Shown here one piece after another: positions 42,924 through 52,600 of a stretch of DNA of 64,000 nucleotides. The DNA is from Leucobacter sp042726155 (GTDB taxonomy: Bacteria; Actinomycetota; Actinomycetes; Actinomycetales; Microbacteriaceae). Position numbers and translations under genes: made by a program. The notes below the pieces were generated by a model that was not told the DNA's origin, ran no database searches, and saw nothing but the letters and a program-made list of their open reading frames with translations. Where the stretch lies: assembly GCF_042726155.1 (NCBI RefSeq), contig NZ_JBHXHV010000003.1, forward strand, positions 1-64,000. Reading direction: 5' to 3'. Every line of letters starts with the position of its first letter. Position 1 is the first letter of the stretch.

Positions 42924-43637
42924 GTGTCAGAGTCGCGCGAATCGAGTGCGTCAGTGGCGCCGGCGTATCCCGGGCTCGGTGAACGGCTCGAACTCGTGAA
43001 GTCCGGCGTTGCGGATGCGTGCCGCGATGCCGGTCGCAGCTCAACGGACGTCACCCTGATTGTCGTCACGAAGTTCCACCCCGCAAGCCTCGTCGCAGCT
43101 CTCGCTGAGCTCGGGGTGCGCGACGTGGGGGAGAACCGGCATCAGGAGGCGCAGCACAAGGCCGAGGAGCTGGCGGCGCTCGAGCTCAGGTGGCACTTTA
43201 TCGGCCAGCTACAGACGAAGAAAGCTCGGCAGGCAGCTCGCTATTCGCACGCGATTCACTCGATTGATCGCGAGCGATTGGTCGACGCTATTGCCGACGT
43301 TGACAGACCGGTTGACGTGTTTCTGCAGGTCAACATGACCGACGATCCCGCCCGTGGTGGAGTTGCGCCCGCCGAGCTTGAGCGTCTCGCGGAACACGCG
43401 CTCGCCGCCCCCTCGCTGCGGTTGCGCGGCGTGATGGCGGTCGCGCCTCTCGAGGAACCGCCAGCCGCCGCCTTCGCTCGCTTAGCCACCTACTCTGACC
43501 GCGTCCGCGCGATCGCGCCGGACGCCGTCGCGATCTCCGCTGGCATGACCCACGACTACCGAGAAGCCATTGCTGCGGGCGCGACACACCTCAGAATCGG
43601 CAGCGCAATCACCGGGAAACGCCCGGAGCCCCGGTAG
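42924..43637 (+). CDS. YggS/PROSC-family PLP-binding protein
   Basis: Pyridoxal phosphate homeostasis protein with a single alanine-racemase-like barrel. The 237-residue protein has LIVVTKFHPAS (PLP Lys), GENRHQEAQHK and RWHFIGQLQTKK, and RLRGVMAVAP and LRIGSAITG near the phosphate site, all typical of the family. It lies five bases after ftsZ, in the position common in Gram-positive division clusters. GTG with GAGGT upstream. Confidence 0.95.
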   Translation: MSESRESSASVAPAYPGLGERLELVKSGVADACRDAGRSSTDVTLIVVTKFHPASLVAALAELGVRDVGENRHQEAQHKAEELAALELRWHFIGQLQTKKARQAARYSHAIHSIDRERLVDAIADVDRPVDVFLQVNMTDDPARGGVAPAELERLAEHALAAPSLRLRGVMAVAPLEEPPAAAFARLATYSDRVRAIAPDAVAISAGMTHDYREAIAAGATHLRIGSAITGKRPEPR

Positions 43638-43667
43638 TCTCGAACCACCGCACCGTTGGGAGAAAAC

Positions 43668-44165
43668 ATGAGCAACCCGCTGAAGAAGACCATGGTGTTC
43701 CTGGGCCTCGCCGAGGAAGACCTCGACGCCCAGAACACCGAGTCGGCGCAGCCGGCAGCCCCGCGTGCTGCGCAGTCCGCACCGGCACCGAAGCCGGAAG
43801 CCGCGCGGGCAACCGCCCAGCGTGCACCGGTCACACCGTTGCGCCGGGTAACCCCGACGCGTCAGCCTTCGGCCCAGCCGATGAATGAGATTTTGACGGT
43901 ACACCCAACCGCGTACTCTGACGCGCGGGTGATCGCTGAGAGTTTCCGTGACGGTATCCCCGTCATCGTGAATGTTTCTCGCATGACCGATAGCGACGCG
44001 AAGCGATTGATTGATTTCGCGAGCGGCCTCACCATGGGCCTGAACGGTCGTATCGAGCGCGTCACCAGCAAGGTATTCCTGCTGTCACCCGAGCACATCG
44101 AGTCGGGTAGCGATAACTCTCAGAAGAACGACAGCGGTTCGTTCTTCGTCGCTCCGTCGGCCTGA
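43668..44165 (+). CDS. sepF: Cell division protein SepF
   Basis: Membrane anchor of the FtsZ ring in actinobacteria, which lack FtsA. The 165-residue protein begins MSNPLKKTMVFLGL, an amphipathic helix that would bind membrane, then a Pro/Ala-rich linker (about 20-60) and the SepF core (about 68-150), with ARVIAESFRDGIPVIVNVSRM. ATG 43668 follows GGGAG; an ATG four codons upstream lacks a site. TAGTCT at 43634 may be its own -10. Confidence 0.95.
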   Translation: MSNPLKKTMVFLGLAEEDLDAQNTESAQPAAPRAAQSAPAPKPEAARATAQRAPVTPLRRVTPTRQPSAQPMNEILTVHPTAYSDARVIAESFRDGIPVIVNVSRMTDSDAKRLIDFASGLTMGLNGRIERVTSKVFLLSPEHIESGSDNSQKNDSGSFFVAPSA

Positions 44166-44167
44166 GT

Positions 44168-44461
44168 GTGGAGATCGTCGCAGCGATCGCCTTCATCCTC
44201 CGGCTGGCTCTCAGGATCTACACGTTTGTGCTCTGGGCCCGGTTCGTGCTCGACTGGATCACGGTGCTCAATCGGAATTTCCGCCCGCGGGGATTCTGGG
44301 CCGTTTTGGTGGAGTTCGTGTACACCATCACAGACCCTCCTATCCGTATGTTCCGTAAGGTTTTCCCGCCCATCCGGCTCGGGCAAGTCGCATTGGATCT
44401 TGGCTGGATGCTGACAATGATCGCCTGTTGGATCCTTATCGCGATATTGTCAGCGTGGTAA
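44168..44461 (+). CDS. YggT-family membrane protein
   Basis: Small membrane protein of the YGGT family, linked to division or osmotic control but not biochemically defined. The 97-residue protein has two hydrophobic segments (about 3-25 and 70-95) and the signature DPPIRMFRKVFPPI in between. Lies two bases after sepF, starting with GTG. Same order as in mycobacteria and streptomycetes (sepF-yggT-wag31). Confidence 0.93.
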   Translation: MEIVAAIAFILRLALRIYTFVLWARFVLDWITVLNRNFRPRGFWAVLVEFVYTITDPPIRMFRKVFPPIRLGQVALDLGWMLTMIACWILIAILSAW

Positions 44462-44500
44462 CCGACCCCGACTCGACTGCGCGAACCTGAATTTATTTGC

Positions 44501-44506
44501 TAGCGT
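44501..44506 (+). promoter_or_regulatory. Putative -10 element of wag31
   Basis: TAGCGT lies 45 bases before the wag31 ATG in the 90-base gap after yggT, in an A/T-richer stretch. A clear -35 was not found. Confidence 0.4.
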
Positions 44507-44551
44507 TGTTCTAGACCACGTCAGTGGTCCCGAAGCGAAAGAGACGTAACG

Positions 44552-45262
44552 ATGGCCCTGACTCCCGAAGATGTCGTGAACCAGAAGTTCACGATCACCA
44601 AGTTCCGCGACGGATACGATCTCGACCAAGTCGATGATTTCCTGGACACAATCGTCGAGGAGCTCCGTCAGCACGAGCAGGAGAAGGCGGAGCTGCGCGC
44701 GCAGATCGAAGATCTCACCGCGAAGCTCGCCGCTGCTGAGGCAGGCGCTTCGTCGTCGTCGAACGCGGCCGCGGCTGACGCAGATGAAGACGAGGGTGCC
44801 GCGTCCGAGCAGACCATCGTTGTTGAGGCTCCGGCCCCGCAGCAGGTCGTCGCGCCCACACAGGCTCCGAGCCAGGTCGTCGCTGAGAACAACGCTGTTC
44901 CGCAGCCCGACGCAGTCAAGTCCAGCGCCATGCTCCAGCTCGCGCTCGAGCTGCACGACAAGCACGTGCACGAGGGTGAAGCGACCCGCGACAAGCTGAT
45001 CTCCGAGGCCGAAGCCAAGCGCGATCAGATGATCCAGGACGCTGAGCGCACCGCAAAGCAGCTCGTCGATGAGGCTCAGAAGCAGCGCTCCGAGGAGCTG
45101 CGTCTGCTGGGCGAAGAACGCAGCGATCTGCAGTTCAAGATCAAGGATCTCCGCCAGTTCGAGAGCGAATACCGCTCGACCCTGCGCTCCTACATCCAGT
45201 CGCAGCTGCGCGGTCTCGACGGGTCACCTGAGCCCGCCGGCGCACCCGACGGTCTGCAGTAG
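44552..45262 (+). CDS. wag31: Polar growth and septum protein DivIVA/Wag31
   Basis: Coiled-coil scaffold that marks curved membrane at poles and septa and directs cell wall growth. The 236-residue protein has the lipid-binding N-terminus LTPEDVVNQKFTITKFRDGY and VDDFLDTIVEEL, a first coiled coil (up to about residue 65), a Pro/Ala/Gln-rich linker (66-120) and a long second coiled coil (about 125-225). In mycobacteria Wag31 is a kinase substrate; the equivalent site is not certain here. Confidence 0.96.
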   Translation: MALTPEDVVNQKFTITKFRDGYDLDQVDDFLDTIVEELRQHEQEKAELRAQIEDLTAKLAAAEAGASSSSNAAAADADEDEGAASEQTIVVEAPAPQQVVAPTQAPSQVVAENNAVPQPDAVKSSAMLQLALELHDKHVHEGEATRDKLISEAEAKRDQMIQDAERTAKQLVDEAQKQRSEELRLLGEERSDLQFKIKDLRQFESEYRSTLRSYIQSQLRGLDGSPEPAGAPDGLQ

Positions 45263-45270
45263 TCGGGAGC

Positions 45271-45885
45271 GTGATCGACGCTCCTTCACCGAACGCGCCA
45301 GTCGCTTCGGGATCGCGCCGTCGAGCACTCGTGCCGCTGCTCCTTCTGGGAGTGGCGGCAGTAGTGTTCGCGGCGGACCAACTCGTGAAAAACTGGGTGG
45401 TTGACCATCTGGTTGAGGGTCAAACCGTGCCCGTGTGGGGCGAGTTTCTGCGCTGGCACTTCGTGCGCAATCCTGGCGCCGCGTTTTCGTTTGCGACCGG
45501 GTCGACCTGGATCTTCACGATCCTCGCCGTCGTCGTAGTGTTCGTCGTGCTCTGGCAGATTCGCCGTCTACGGTCAATTCCGTGGGCGCTGTTCCTCGGC
45601 CTGCTGCTCGGCGGCGTGCTCGGGAATCTGACGGACCGCCTCACCCGCGAACCCGGTTTTCCGCAGGGCCACGTCATCGACTTCATTTCGACACCGTGGA
45701 TGTGGCTCGGGTTCAACGAAGCGATTTACAATATCGCTGACATCGCGATTGTGTCGGGGATGGTGCTGTTCATCCTCATCACCCTGTTGGGCGTGAACAT
45801 TGATGCCAGCCCCCGCTCGCGGGGTACGCAGACTCGGACGAGTCCCGATCCCGATCCTGAGACGGACTCCGATGCCACAGCGTAG
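45271..45885 (+). CDS. lspA: Signal peptidase II
   Basis: Membrane aspartyl protease that removes the signal peptide from prolipoproteins. The 204-residue protein has four helices, DQLVKNWV, the motif RNPGAAFSF, and the two catalytic Asp regions GNLTDRLTREPGFPQGHVID and YNIADIAIV. The C-terminal 35 residues are a polar extension with many Asp, Thr and Pro. GTG 45271 begins eight bases after wag31. The end overlaps rluD. Confidence 0.96.
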   Translation: MIDAPSPNAPVASGSRRRALVPLLLLGVAAVVFAADQLVKNWVVDHLVEGQTVPVWGEFLRWHFVRNPGAAFSFATGSTWIFTILAVVVVFVVLWQIRRLRSIPWALFLGLLLGGVLGNLTDRLTREPGFPQGHVIDFISTPWMWLGFNEAIYNIADIAIVSGMVLFILITLLGVNIDASPRSRGTQTRTSPDPDPETDSDATA

Positions 45886-46789
45886 TTTTCCGGTTCCCGA
45901 GGGCCTGGCCGGCGAACGGGTAGACGCCGCGCTCGCAAAGCTGCTCGGGTTTTCCCGGAGCTTCGCGGCCGACATCGCGAGCGCGGGTGGCGTGCAACTT
46001 GACGGCCGTCAGCTCGGCAAATCCGATCGCCTGAACGCCGGTGGCTGGCTCGAGGTTTCCTGGGAGGAGAAGCGCGGGCCGGAGGTTATTCCGGTCGTGC
46101 TCCCCGACCTGGGAATCGTGTACGACGACGACGACTTCGTGGTCGTTGACAAGCCCGCGGGGGTCGCTGCCCATCCATCACTCGGCTGGCAGGGGCCGAC
46201 CGTGCTCGGTGCACTTGCCGGGGCCGGATACCGGATCGCAACCTCGGGCCCTCAGGAACGGCAGGGGGTCGTGCACCGTCTCGACGCCGGGACGAGCGGC
46301 CTGATGGTAGTGGCGAAAAGTGAACACGCGTACTCCGAGCTCAAGCGAGCCTTCAAGGAACGCGAGGTCGAAAAGATCTACCACGCGGTCGTACAGGGGC
46401 ACCCGGATCCGCTCGCCGGAACCATCGAGGGGCCGATCGGCCGCCATCCAGGGCACGACTGGAAGTTTGCTGTTACCCACGACGGAAAGCCCTCAGTCAC
46501 GCACTATGCGACGCTCGAGGCGTTTCCGTACGCCAGCCTGCTCGAGGTGCGACTGGAAACGGGGCGGACGCATCAGATTCGCGTACACATGTCCGCGCAG
46601 CGTCATCCGTGCGTGGGCGACAGCATGTACGGGGCTGATCCGAAGCTGTCAGATCGACTTGAGCTGACCCGTCAGTGGTTGCACGCCATGCGGCTTGGGT
46701 TCCGCCACCCGGGCACAGGGGAGCCGGTGATGTTCGAGAGCTCGTATCCGAGCGAGTTGCAACACGCTCTCGACGTCCTCGGTGAGTGA
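45872..46789 (+). CDS. rluD: 23S rRNA pseudouridine synthase, RluD type
   Basis: Isomerises uridines in 23S rRNA. The 305-residue protein has an N-terminal S4-like domain (GERVDAALAKLLGFSRSFA), VVDKPAGVAAHPS and the catalytic HRLDAGTSGLMVVAK (nucleophile Asp), plus RTHQIRVHMS. ATG at 45872 lies inside the lspA end (14-base overlap). Conserved lspA-rluD pairing is normal in Gram-positive bacteria. The exact target uridines cannot be told from sequence. Confidence 0.95.
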   Translation: MPQRSFPVPEGLAGERVDAALAKLLGFSRSFAADIASAGGVQLDGRQLGKSDRLNAGGWLEVSWEEKRGPEVIPVVLPDLGIVYDDDDFVVVDKPAGVAAHPSLGWQGPTVLGALAGAGYRIATSGPQERQGVVHRLDAGTSGLMVVAKSEHAYSELKRAFKEREVEKIYHAVVQGHPDPLAGTIEGPIGRHPGHDWKFAVTHDGKPSVTHYATLEAFPYASLLEVRLETGRTHQIRVHMSAQRHPCVGDSMYGADPKLSDRLELTRQWLHAMRLGFRHPGTGEPVMFESSYPSELQHALDVLGE

Positions 46790-46801
46790 CCTCACCCGCG
46801 T

Positions 46802-46831
46802 TGAGCTGAGCACTCTGGACTGAGCTGAGCA
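46802..46831. repeat. Direct repeat after rluD
   Basis: TGAGCTGAGCA occurs at 46802-46812 and 46821-46831, in the 60-base gap between convergent rluD and the glycosyltransferase gene. No hairpin terminator is evident. Confidence 0.6.
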
Positions 46832-46849
46832 GGTTCCTGGAGAGCGGCG

Positions 46850-48370
46850 CTACTTCGCGCGGAACTGCATGCTGAAGTTGCCGCGGTCGGTGGCGTACAC
46901 CCGCACTCCGTCGACGCGACGGTCAGCGTCGCACTGCCAGGTTACGCGCGAACGGTCACCGCTGAATCGATGGCCGGCCTCAAGCACCGTCCACGCATCG
47001 ACTCGCTCACCTCGATAGCGCTTGAGCAGGCTGTGCGGCAGGACAAACCTATAGCGCGGCTGCTTGTCGCGGGTGGACGCGTCGGAGTTCGGTGCCGGGG
47101 GCGCGATCCTGCCGGGAATTGCAACGCCGCGACCGCGTTTCCGGCCAGCGAGCAGTAGCGTCGCCTCGGTGCGACGCCCGACAAACACGCTCGCCGCGCG
47201 CCGGCTTGCGCCGCGCACGAAGCGCTGGTCGAGTCGCGGTCGGAGCGTGCGATAGAGGCGATCCGCCACGCGAACGCGGATGCCGTCGCCGGCCGTGAGC
47301 GCACTCGAATCCGGGGATGCCGGCCGCACTTCAACGGTCACCTCGAGGCCGCCGGCTACCTTGCGTACATCACTCACGCGCGCAACATGCTCGAGGGCGG
47401 CAGCGCTCGTGATCAGCTGATCGAGCCCCGCGACATCGCCAGCTCGAATGAGTTCAACCTTGCGCCGATCAGACGGATGCACAATGTCGGCATCCCCGTT
47501 GGGGTCGATGAGATCACGCAGAAAGGCACGGTGCAGATCGACCCATCGCTGGCGCGCTGCGTCATCCATCTGTCCCCAGCGCTTCTGCGTGTAAAAGCGC
47601 AGTCCTTTTCTTCCGAAGAATTGGCGCACCAGTAACTGGGCCAGGACGGGATCATTCACGCCATCGATCAGCGTCTCCGCAATGCGTCGGCACGAGTCGA
47701 CGTAGTTGTCGGGATCAATGCGCTGCCCCGAGATGTTCTGCCCGTCATCACGCAACGCGATAAAGTACAGCGGAGTTGCGCCGCAGAACATGATGCGGCG
47801 TGCGAGCACATAGGCGCGAGTGACGAAGATGCCGTCTTCAAGACGTACTCGACCCTCGGGAAATCGGAGCCCGTTGTTTTCGAGCATTTCCCGTCGAAAC
47901 AGCTTCTGCGGAGAAAGCGACTCCATGGCGCGCGAGAGCTCTATGGGACCCTCAGGGTGTCGCTCGAAGAGCGCTTGCACGTGACGTCCGCCCACGCCCT
48001 CAAACCTAGGAATGATCACATCGGCGTCGTGCTCGTCCGCCTGGTGCACCATTGCGGCTAGGGCCGTAGGCGCGACAGTGTCGTCAGCATCCATGAAGAG
48101 CACATACTTGCCGCGCGCTAGGTCGAGTCCGCGATTGCGCGGCATCCCCGGCCAGCCACTGTTGGGCTGGTGGACCACCGTGATGCGTGGGTCGTCGGCA
48201 GCGGCGCGGTCAAGTTCGTCGCCTGAGCCATCCGTGGATCCGTCGTTGACCGCGATGATCTCAAAGTTAGTGAGTTCCTGCGCAAGCAGCGATGCAACGG
48301 TGCCGGTGAGATACGGCATCGAGTTGTACACGGGGATTACGATGCTTACGACGGGCGCGGTCTCTGTCAC
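46850..48370 (-). CDS. Family 2 glycosyltransferase
   Basis: Probable transfer of a sugar from a nucleotide donor to a surface polymer. The 506-residue protein has a GT-A fold (about 1-220): VSIVIPVYNSMPYL, AVNDGSTDGSGDELD, GKYVLFMDADDTV (DxD metal site) and RLEDGIFVTRA. The C-terminal 260 residues, rich in Arg, resemble extra domains of teichoic-acid type transferases but I cannot name them. GTG 48370 follows AGAGGAG. There is no signal peptide. It is divergent from an acyltransferase, and the pair interrupts the rluD-dnaE stretch. Confidence 0.85.
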   Translation of the reverse strand: MTETAPVVSIVIPVYNSMPYLTGTVASLLAQELTNFEIIAVNDGSTDGSGDELDRAAADDPRITVVHQPNSGWPGMPRNRGLDLARGKYVLFMDADDTVAPTALAAMVHQADEHDADVIIPRFEGVGGRHVQALFERHPEGPIELSRAMESLSPQKLFRREMLENNGLRFPEGRVRLEDGIFVTRAYVLARRIMFCGATPLYFIALRDDGQNISGQRIDPDNYVDSCRRIAETLIDGVNDPVLAQLLVRQFFGRKGLRFYTQKRWGQMDDAARQRWVDLHRAFLRDLIDPNGDADIVHPSDRRKVELIRAGDVAGLDQLITSAAALEHVARVSDVRKVAGGLEVTVEVRPASPDSSALTAGDGIRVRVADRLYRTLRPRLDQRFVRGASRRAASVFVGRRTEATLLLAGRKRGRGVAIPGRIAPPAPNSDASTRDKQPRYRFVLPHSLLKRYRGERVDAWTVLEAGHRFSGDRSRVTWQCDADRRVDGVRVYATDRGNFSMQFRAK

Positions 48371-48531
48371 GGCGGCTCTCCTCTGCTGATTGATGCGACG
48401 CAGTGTGTGCGGCTCTGGATTGTGCGGCTCAGGGCGGTGCGGAGTTGTCACACTATCCGGGGCACCATAAAGGAAGCTGCCCGGCCCTCGCTGAGCACGC
48501 GGCCCAGTCGGGGTTGTTAGCATTTCCAGGC

Positions 48532-49611
48532 ATGGGAAGCGCAGCGAACGCCGAGGTGTCTTCGCCGCAGCGTGCGGGCGGGCGTGTCGAGTACTTTGAT
48601 GTGCTGCGCTGCGTCGCGATCGTCGCGGTCGTGATGATTCACGTCGCGATCACGGAATGGCACGAAATTTCGGTTGATGCATCGCGATGGGAGGCGCTGA
48701 CATGGGTGAACAGCGCACTACGTTTCTCGGTGCCGATCTTCTTCATGATTTCGGGAGCCCTGTTTCTTGATCCTGATCGACCGGTCAGCGTGGGCTCACT
48801 GCTGCGTAAGCGTATCCCGCGTCTTGCAATCGCCTATCTGACCTGGTCACTCATCTACGCAGCGCTCACCGTCTACGGTCCGGGCGGCTCGGGCGACCCG
48901 CTCGAGTTCATTTCGGCGACCGTTACCGGGCACTTCCATCTGTGGTTTCTCCTGGCCTTAATTGGCCTGAACCTCGCCACGCCGATTCTGCGGCTGGTCA
49001 CGGCGGAGCGCCGCGTCGCTTGGTATTTCGTCGCACTCGCTGTTCCCTTCGCCACCGTGTTCCCGTTGCTTGTCGCGGTGCCGTTCGCGGGGGAGATGCT
49101 CGGCACAGTGCTGGGCACGATGCGCTTCGACCTGGTGCTCGGATACTCCGGGTACTTCGTCCTCGGATATCTGTTGCACACAATGAGGCTCTCGCGCCGT
49201 GCCCTCGTGGCCTGGACCTTCGCTGCAATCGCTGGCGTTGTCGTAACGTTCATCGGTACAAGTGCCGTGTCGCGCGCCGCGGGGCACACTGATGAACGGT
49301 TCTTTGACTTCACCACGTTGAATGTGGCTGTGGTCGCCGTCGCCGTGTTCGCCCTCGCGAAGTCCTGGGGTGATGCGCATCGTCTCTCGGACCGGTGGCG
49401 TCGCGTAATCGAAATCGTCGGCGGTGCATCCTTCGGTATTTACCTCGTGCACCCACTGTTTCTCTGGGCGCTCCGGCAATTCGGCATCACAACCGAGATC
49501 GCCCCGCTGTGGGTGACCGTGCCAGCGCTGACCGTGATCACATGCTTGCTCAGTCTGGGCGCATCGTGGATGTTGCGCCGAAGCCCGCGGGTGCGCGGAG
49601 TGCTCGCGTAG
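48532..49611 (+). CDS. Membrane acyltransferase, family 3
   Basis: Integral membrane O-acyltransferase that probably decorates a cell-surface glycan. The 359-residue protein has about ten helices and the family features EYFDVLRCVAIVAVVMIH (catalytic His region) and FFMISGALF. FGIYLVHPLFLW near the end is also typical. ATG 48532 has no ribosome binding site but TAGCAT eight bases before it, so a leaderless mRNA is likely. The partner glycosyltransferase suggests a two-gene surface-glycan module. Substrate unknown. Confidence 0.87.
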   Translation: MGSAANAEVSSPQRAGGRVEYFDVLRCVAIVAVVMIHVAITEWHEISVDASRWEALTWVNSALRFSVPIFFMISGALFLDPDRPVSVGSLLRKRIPRLAIAYLTWSLIYAALTVYGPGGSGDPLEFISATVTGHFHLWFLLALIGLNLATPILRLVTAERRVAWYFVALAVPFATVFPLLVAVPFAGEMLGTVLGTMRFDLVLGYSGYFVLGYLLHTMRLSRRALVAWTFAAIAGVVVTFIGTSAVSRAAGHTDERFFDFTTLNVAVVAVAVFALAKSWGDAHRLSDRWRRVIEIVGGASFGIYLVHPLFLWALRQFGITTEIAPLWVTVPALTVITCLLSLGASWMLRRSPRVRGVLA

Positions 49612-49665
49612 CTCGTTGTCGGTCGCGGGGGGTACCCTGGATGGGCGGCGAAAGGGGCTTCATCC

Positions 49666-52600
49666 GTGGCAGATTCTGACGGGTTCGTACACCTGCACGT
49701 GCACAGTGAGTACTCGATGCTCGACGGCGCGGCCCGCGTGGGGCCGCTGATGGAGGCCGCGGCGGCGCAGGGGATGCCGGCCATCGCGGTGACGGACCAC
49801 GGCAATACGTTTGGCGCCTTCGATTTCTGGAAACAGGCGAAGGATCACGGGCTTAATCCCATCATCGGCATTGAGGCGTACTTGACGCCGGGCACGCATC
49901 GCACGGACAAGACCCGTATCCGGTGGGGTGATGGCGGCGGCGATGACGTCTCGGGGTCAGGTGCGTACACCCACATGACGATGCTGTCCGAGACGACGCA
50001 GGGCATGCACAACCTGTTTCGCATGTCGAGTTACGCCTCGCTCGAGGGGTACTACTTTAAGCCGCGCATGGACCGTGAGCTGCTGCAGACCTACGGCAAG
50101 GGGCTCATCACAACGACGGGTTGCCCGTCTGGCGAGATCCAGACGCGTCTGCGGCTTGGCCAGTACGAGGAGGCGCGCCAGGCCGCCGCCGAGTTCCAAG
50201 ACATCTTCGGCAAAGAGAACTTCTTCTGCGAGCTCATGGACCACGGTCTCGAGATCGAGCGCCGCGTGCAAACTGACCTCGTGAAGATCGCCCGAGACCT
50301 CTCGATCCCACTGGTCGCAACGAACGACCTGCACTACGTGCACGAGGCCGACGCGGAGGCGCACTCCGCGCTGCTCTGTGTGCAGTCAGGATCCCGGCTC
50401 GATGATCCGAATCGGTTCCAGTTCAACGGTTCGGGGTACTATCTCAAGACCGCCGCCGAGATGCGGCACATCTTCCGAGATTTCCCGGAGGCGTGCGACA
50501 ACACACTGCTCATCGCTGAGCGCTGCAATGTTGAGTTCAATACCTCGGCTAACTACATGCCGCGGTACCCGGTGCCCGACGGCGAAACCGAAGACAGCTG
50601 GTTTGTGAAAGAGGTCGAGGTCGGCCTGCAGTACCGGTATCCGGCCGGTATTCCCGACGCGGTGCGAAAGCAGGCAGAATACGAGATCGGCGTCATCACT
50701 CAGATGGGGTTCCCCGGCTACTTCCTTGTGGTCGCCGACTTCATCAACTGGTCGAAGAACAACGGCATTCGAGTGGGGCCGGGGCGTGGCTCGGGTGCTG
50801 GATCGATGGTGGCGTATGCCATGCGCATCACCGATCTTGACCCGTTGCAGCACGGCCTCATCTTCGAGCGCTTTCTGAACCCCGACCGCGTCTCGATGCC
50901 CGACTTCGATGTCGACTTCGATGATCGTCGTCGCGGCGAGGTTATCCGGTACGTGACCGAAAAATACGGCGATGAGCGCGTCGCGCAGATTGTGACGTAC
51001 GGCACAATCAAGTCAAAGCAGGCGCTGAAAGACGCGTCTCGCGTGCTGGGCTTCCCATTCGGGATGGGTGAAAAGCTCACGAAGGCGATGCCTCCGGCCG
51101 TGATGGCGAAAGACATTCCGCTCGCGGGTATCACCGATGCGAAGCACCCTCGGTACAAGGAAGCGGCCGAGTTCCGCGCGGTGCTCCAAGAAGATCCAGA
51201 CGCGAAGACGGTGTACGAAACCGCACTCGGTCTCGAAGGCTTGAAGCGTCAGTGGGGTGTGCACGCCGCTGGCGTGATCATGTCGAGCGACCCGCTCATC
51301 GACATCATTCCGCTGCAGAAGCGCGAGCAAGACGGGCAGATCGTCACGCAGTTCGATTACCCGACGTGCGAGGGCCTCGGCCTCATCAAGATGGACTTCT
51401 TGGGGCTTCGAAATCTCACGATTATCTCCGATGCGCTCGAGAACATTCGTCTCAACCGCGGGGAAGAGCTCGATCTTGAACGCCTCGAACTCGATGACGC
51501 GCCGTCGTATGAGTTGCTCGCGCGTGGCGACACGCTCGGCGTGTTCCAGCTCGATGGCGGCCCCATGCGCGGTCTGCTGCGACTCATGAAGCCTGACAAC
51601 TTCGAAGACATTTCGGCGGTGCTGGCCCTCTACCGCCCGGGCCCGATGGGCGCTGATTCACACACGAACTACGCGCTGCGCAAAAACGGCCTGCAGCCGA
51701 TCACCCCGATTCACCCCGAGTTGGAAGAGCCGCTCGCCGAGATTCTGTCAACGACCTATGGCCTCATCATCTATCAAGAGCAGGTGATGTCGATTGCTCA
51801 GCGGGTCGCGGGGTTCTCGCTCGGCCAGGCCGACATTCTTCGGCGCGCAATGGGTAAGAAAAAGAAGTCGGAGCTCGACAAGCAGTACGCCGGCTTCTCT
51901 GGCGGCATGAAAGAGCGGGGTTACTCAGAAGCGGCAGTGAAAGCGCTCTGGGACATTCTGCTGCCGTTCTCTGACTACGCGTTCAACAAGGCTCACTCCG
52001 CCGCTTATGGCGTGGTGAGCTACTGGACGGCGTACCTTAAGGAGCACTACCCGGCCGAGTACATGGCTGCGTTGCTCACGAGCGTCGGCGATTCAAAAGA
52101 TAAGCTCGCGATCTACCTGAATGAGTGTCGTCGCATGGGCATCAAGGTGCTCCCGCCCGCCGTGAACGAGTCATTCGTGAACTTCTCGGCGGTCGGCTCT
52201 GACATTCGCTTCGGGCTCGGCGCCATTCGCAACGTCGGCACGAACGTCGTCGAGGCCGTGCGCGAGGCACGCGAATCGAAGGGGCGGTTCGAGACCTTCC
52301 ACGACTACCTCAAAAAAGTCGGCATTGTCGCGTTGAACAAACGCACGACGGAGTCGCTCATCAAAGCGGGCGCGTTCGACGGACTCGGCGGCACGCGACG
52401 CGCTCTGCTCGAGATCCACGAACCGGCCATTGAAAGCGCGGTGAAAGAGAAGCGTGACGCCGAAAACGGCAACGTCGGCTTCGACTTCGACAGCCTGTTT
52501 GCTGAAGCCGCCGAGGCGCAGGGCAACAGTACCGAGACGGTGTCGCAGGTGCCGGATCGACCGGAGTGGACCAAGAAAGACAAACTCGCGTTTGAGCGCG

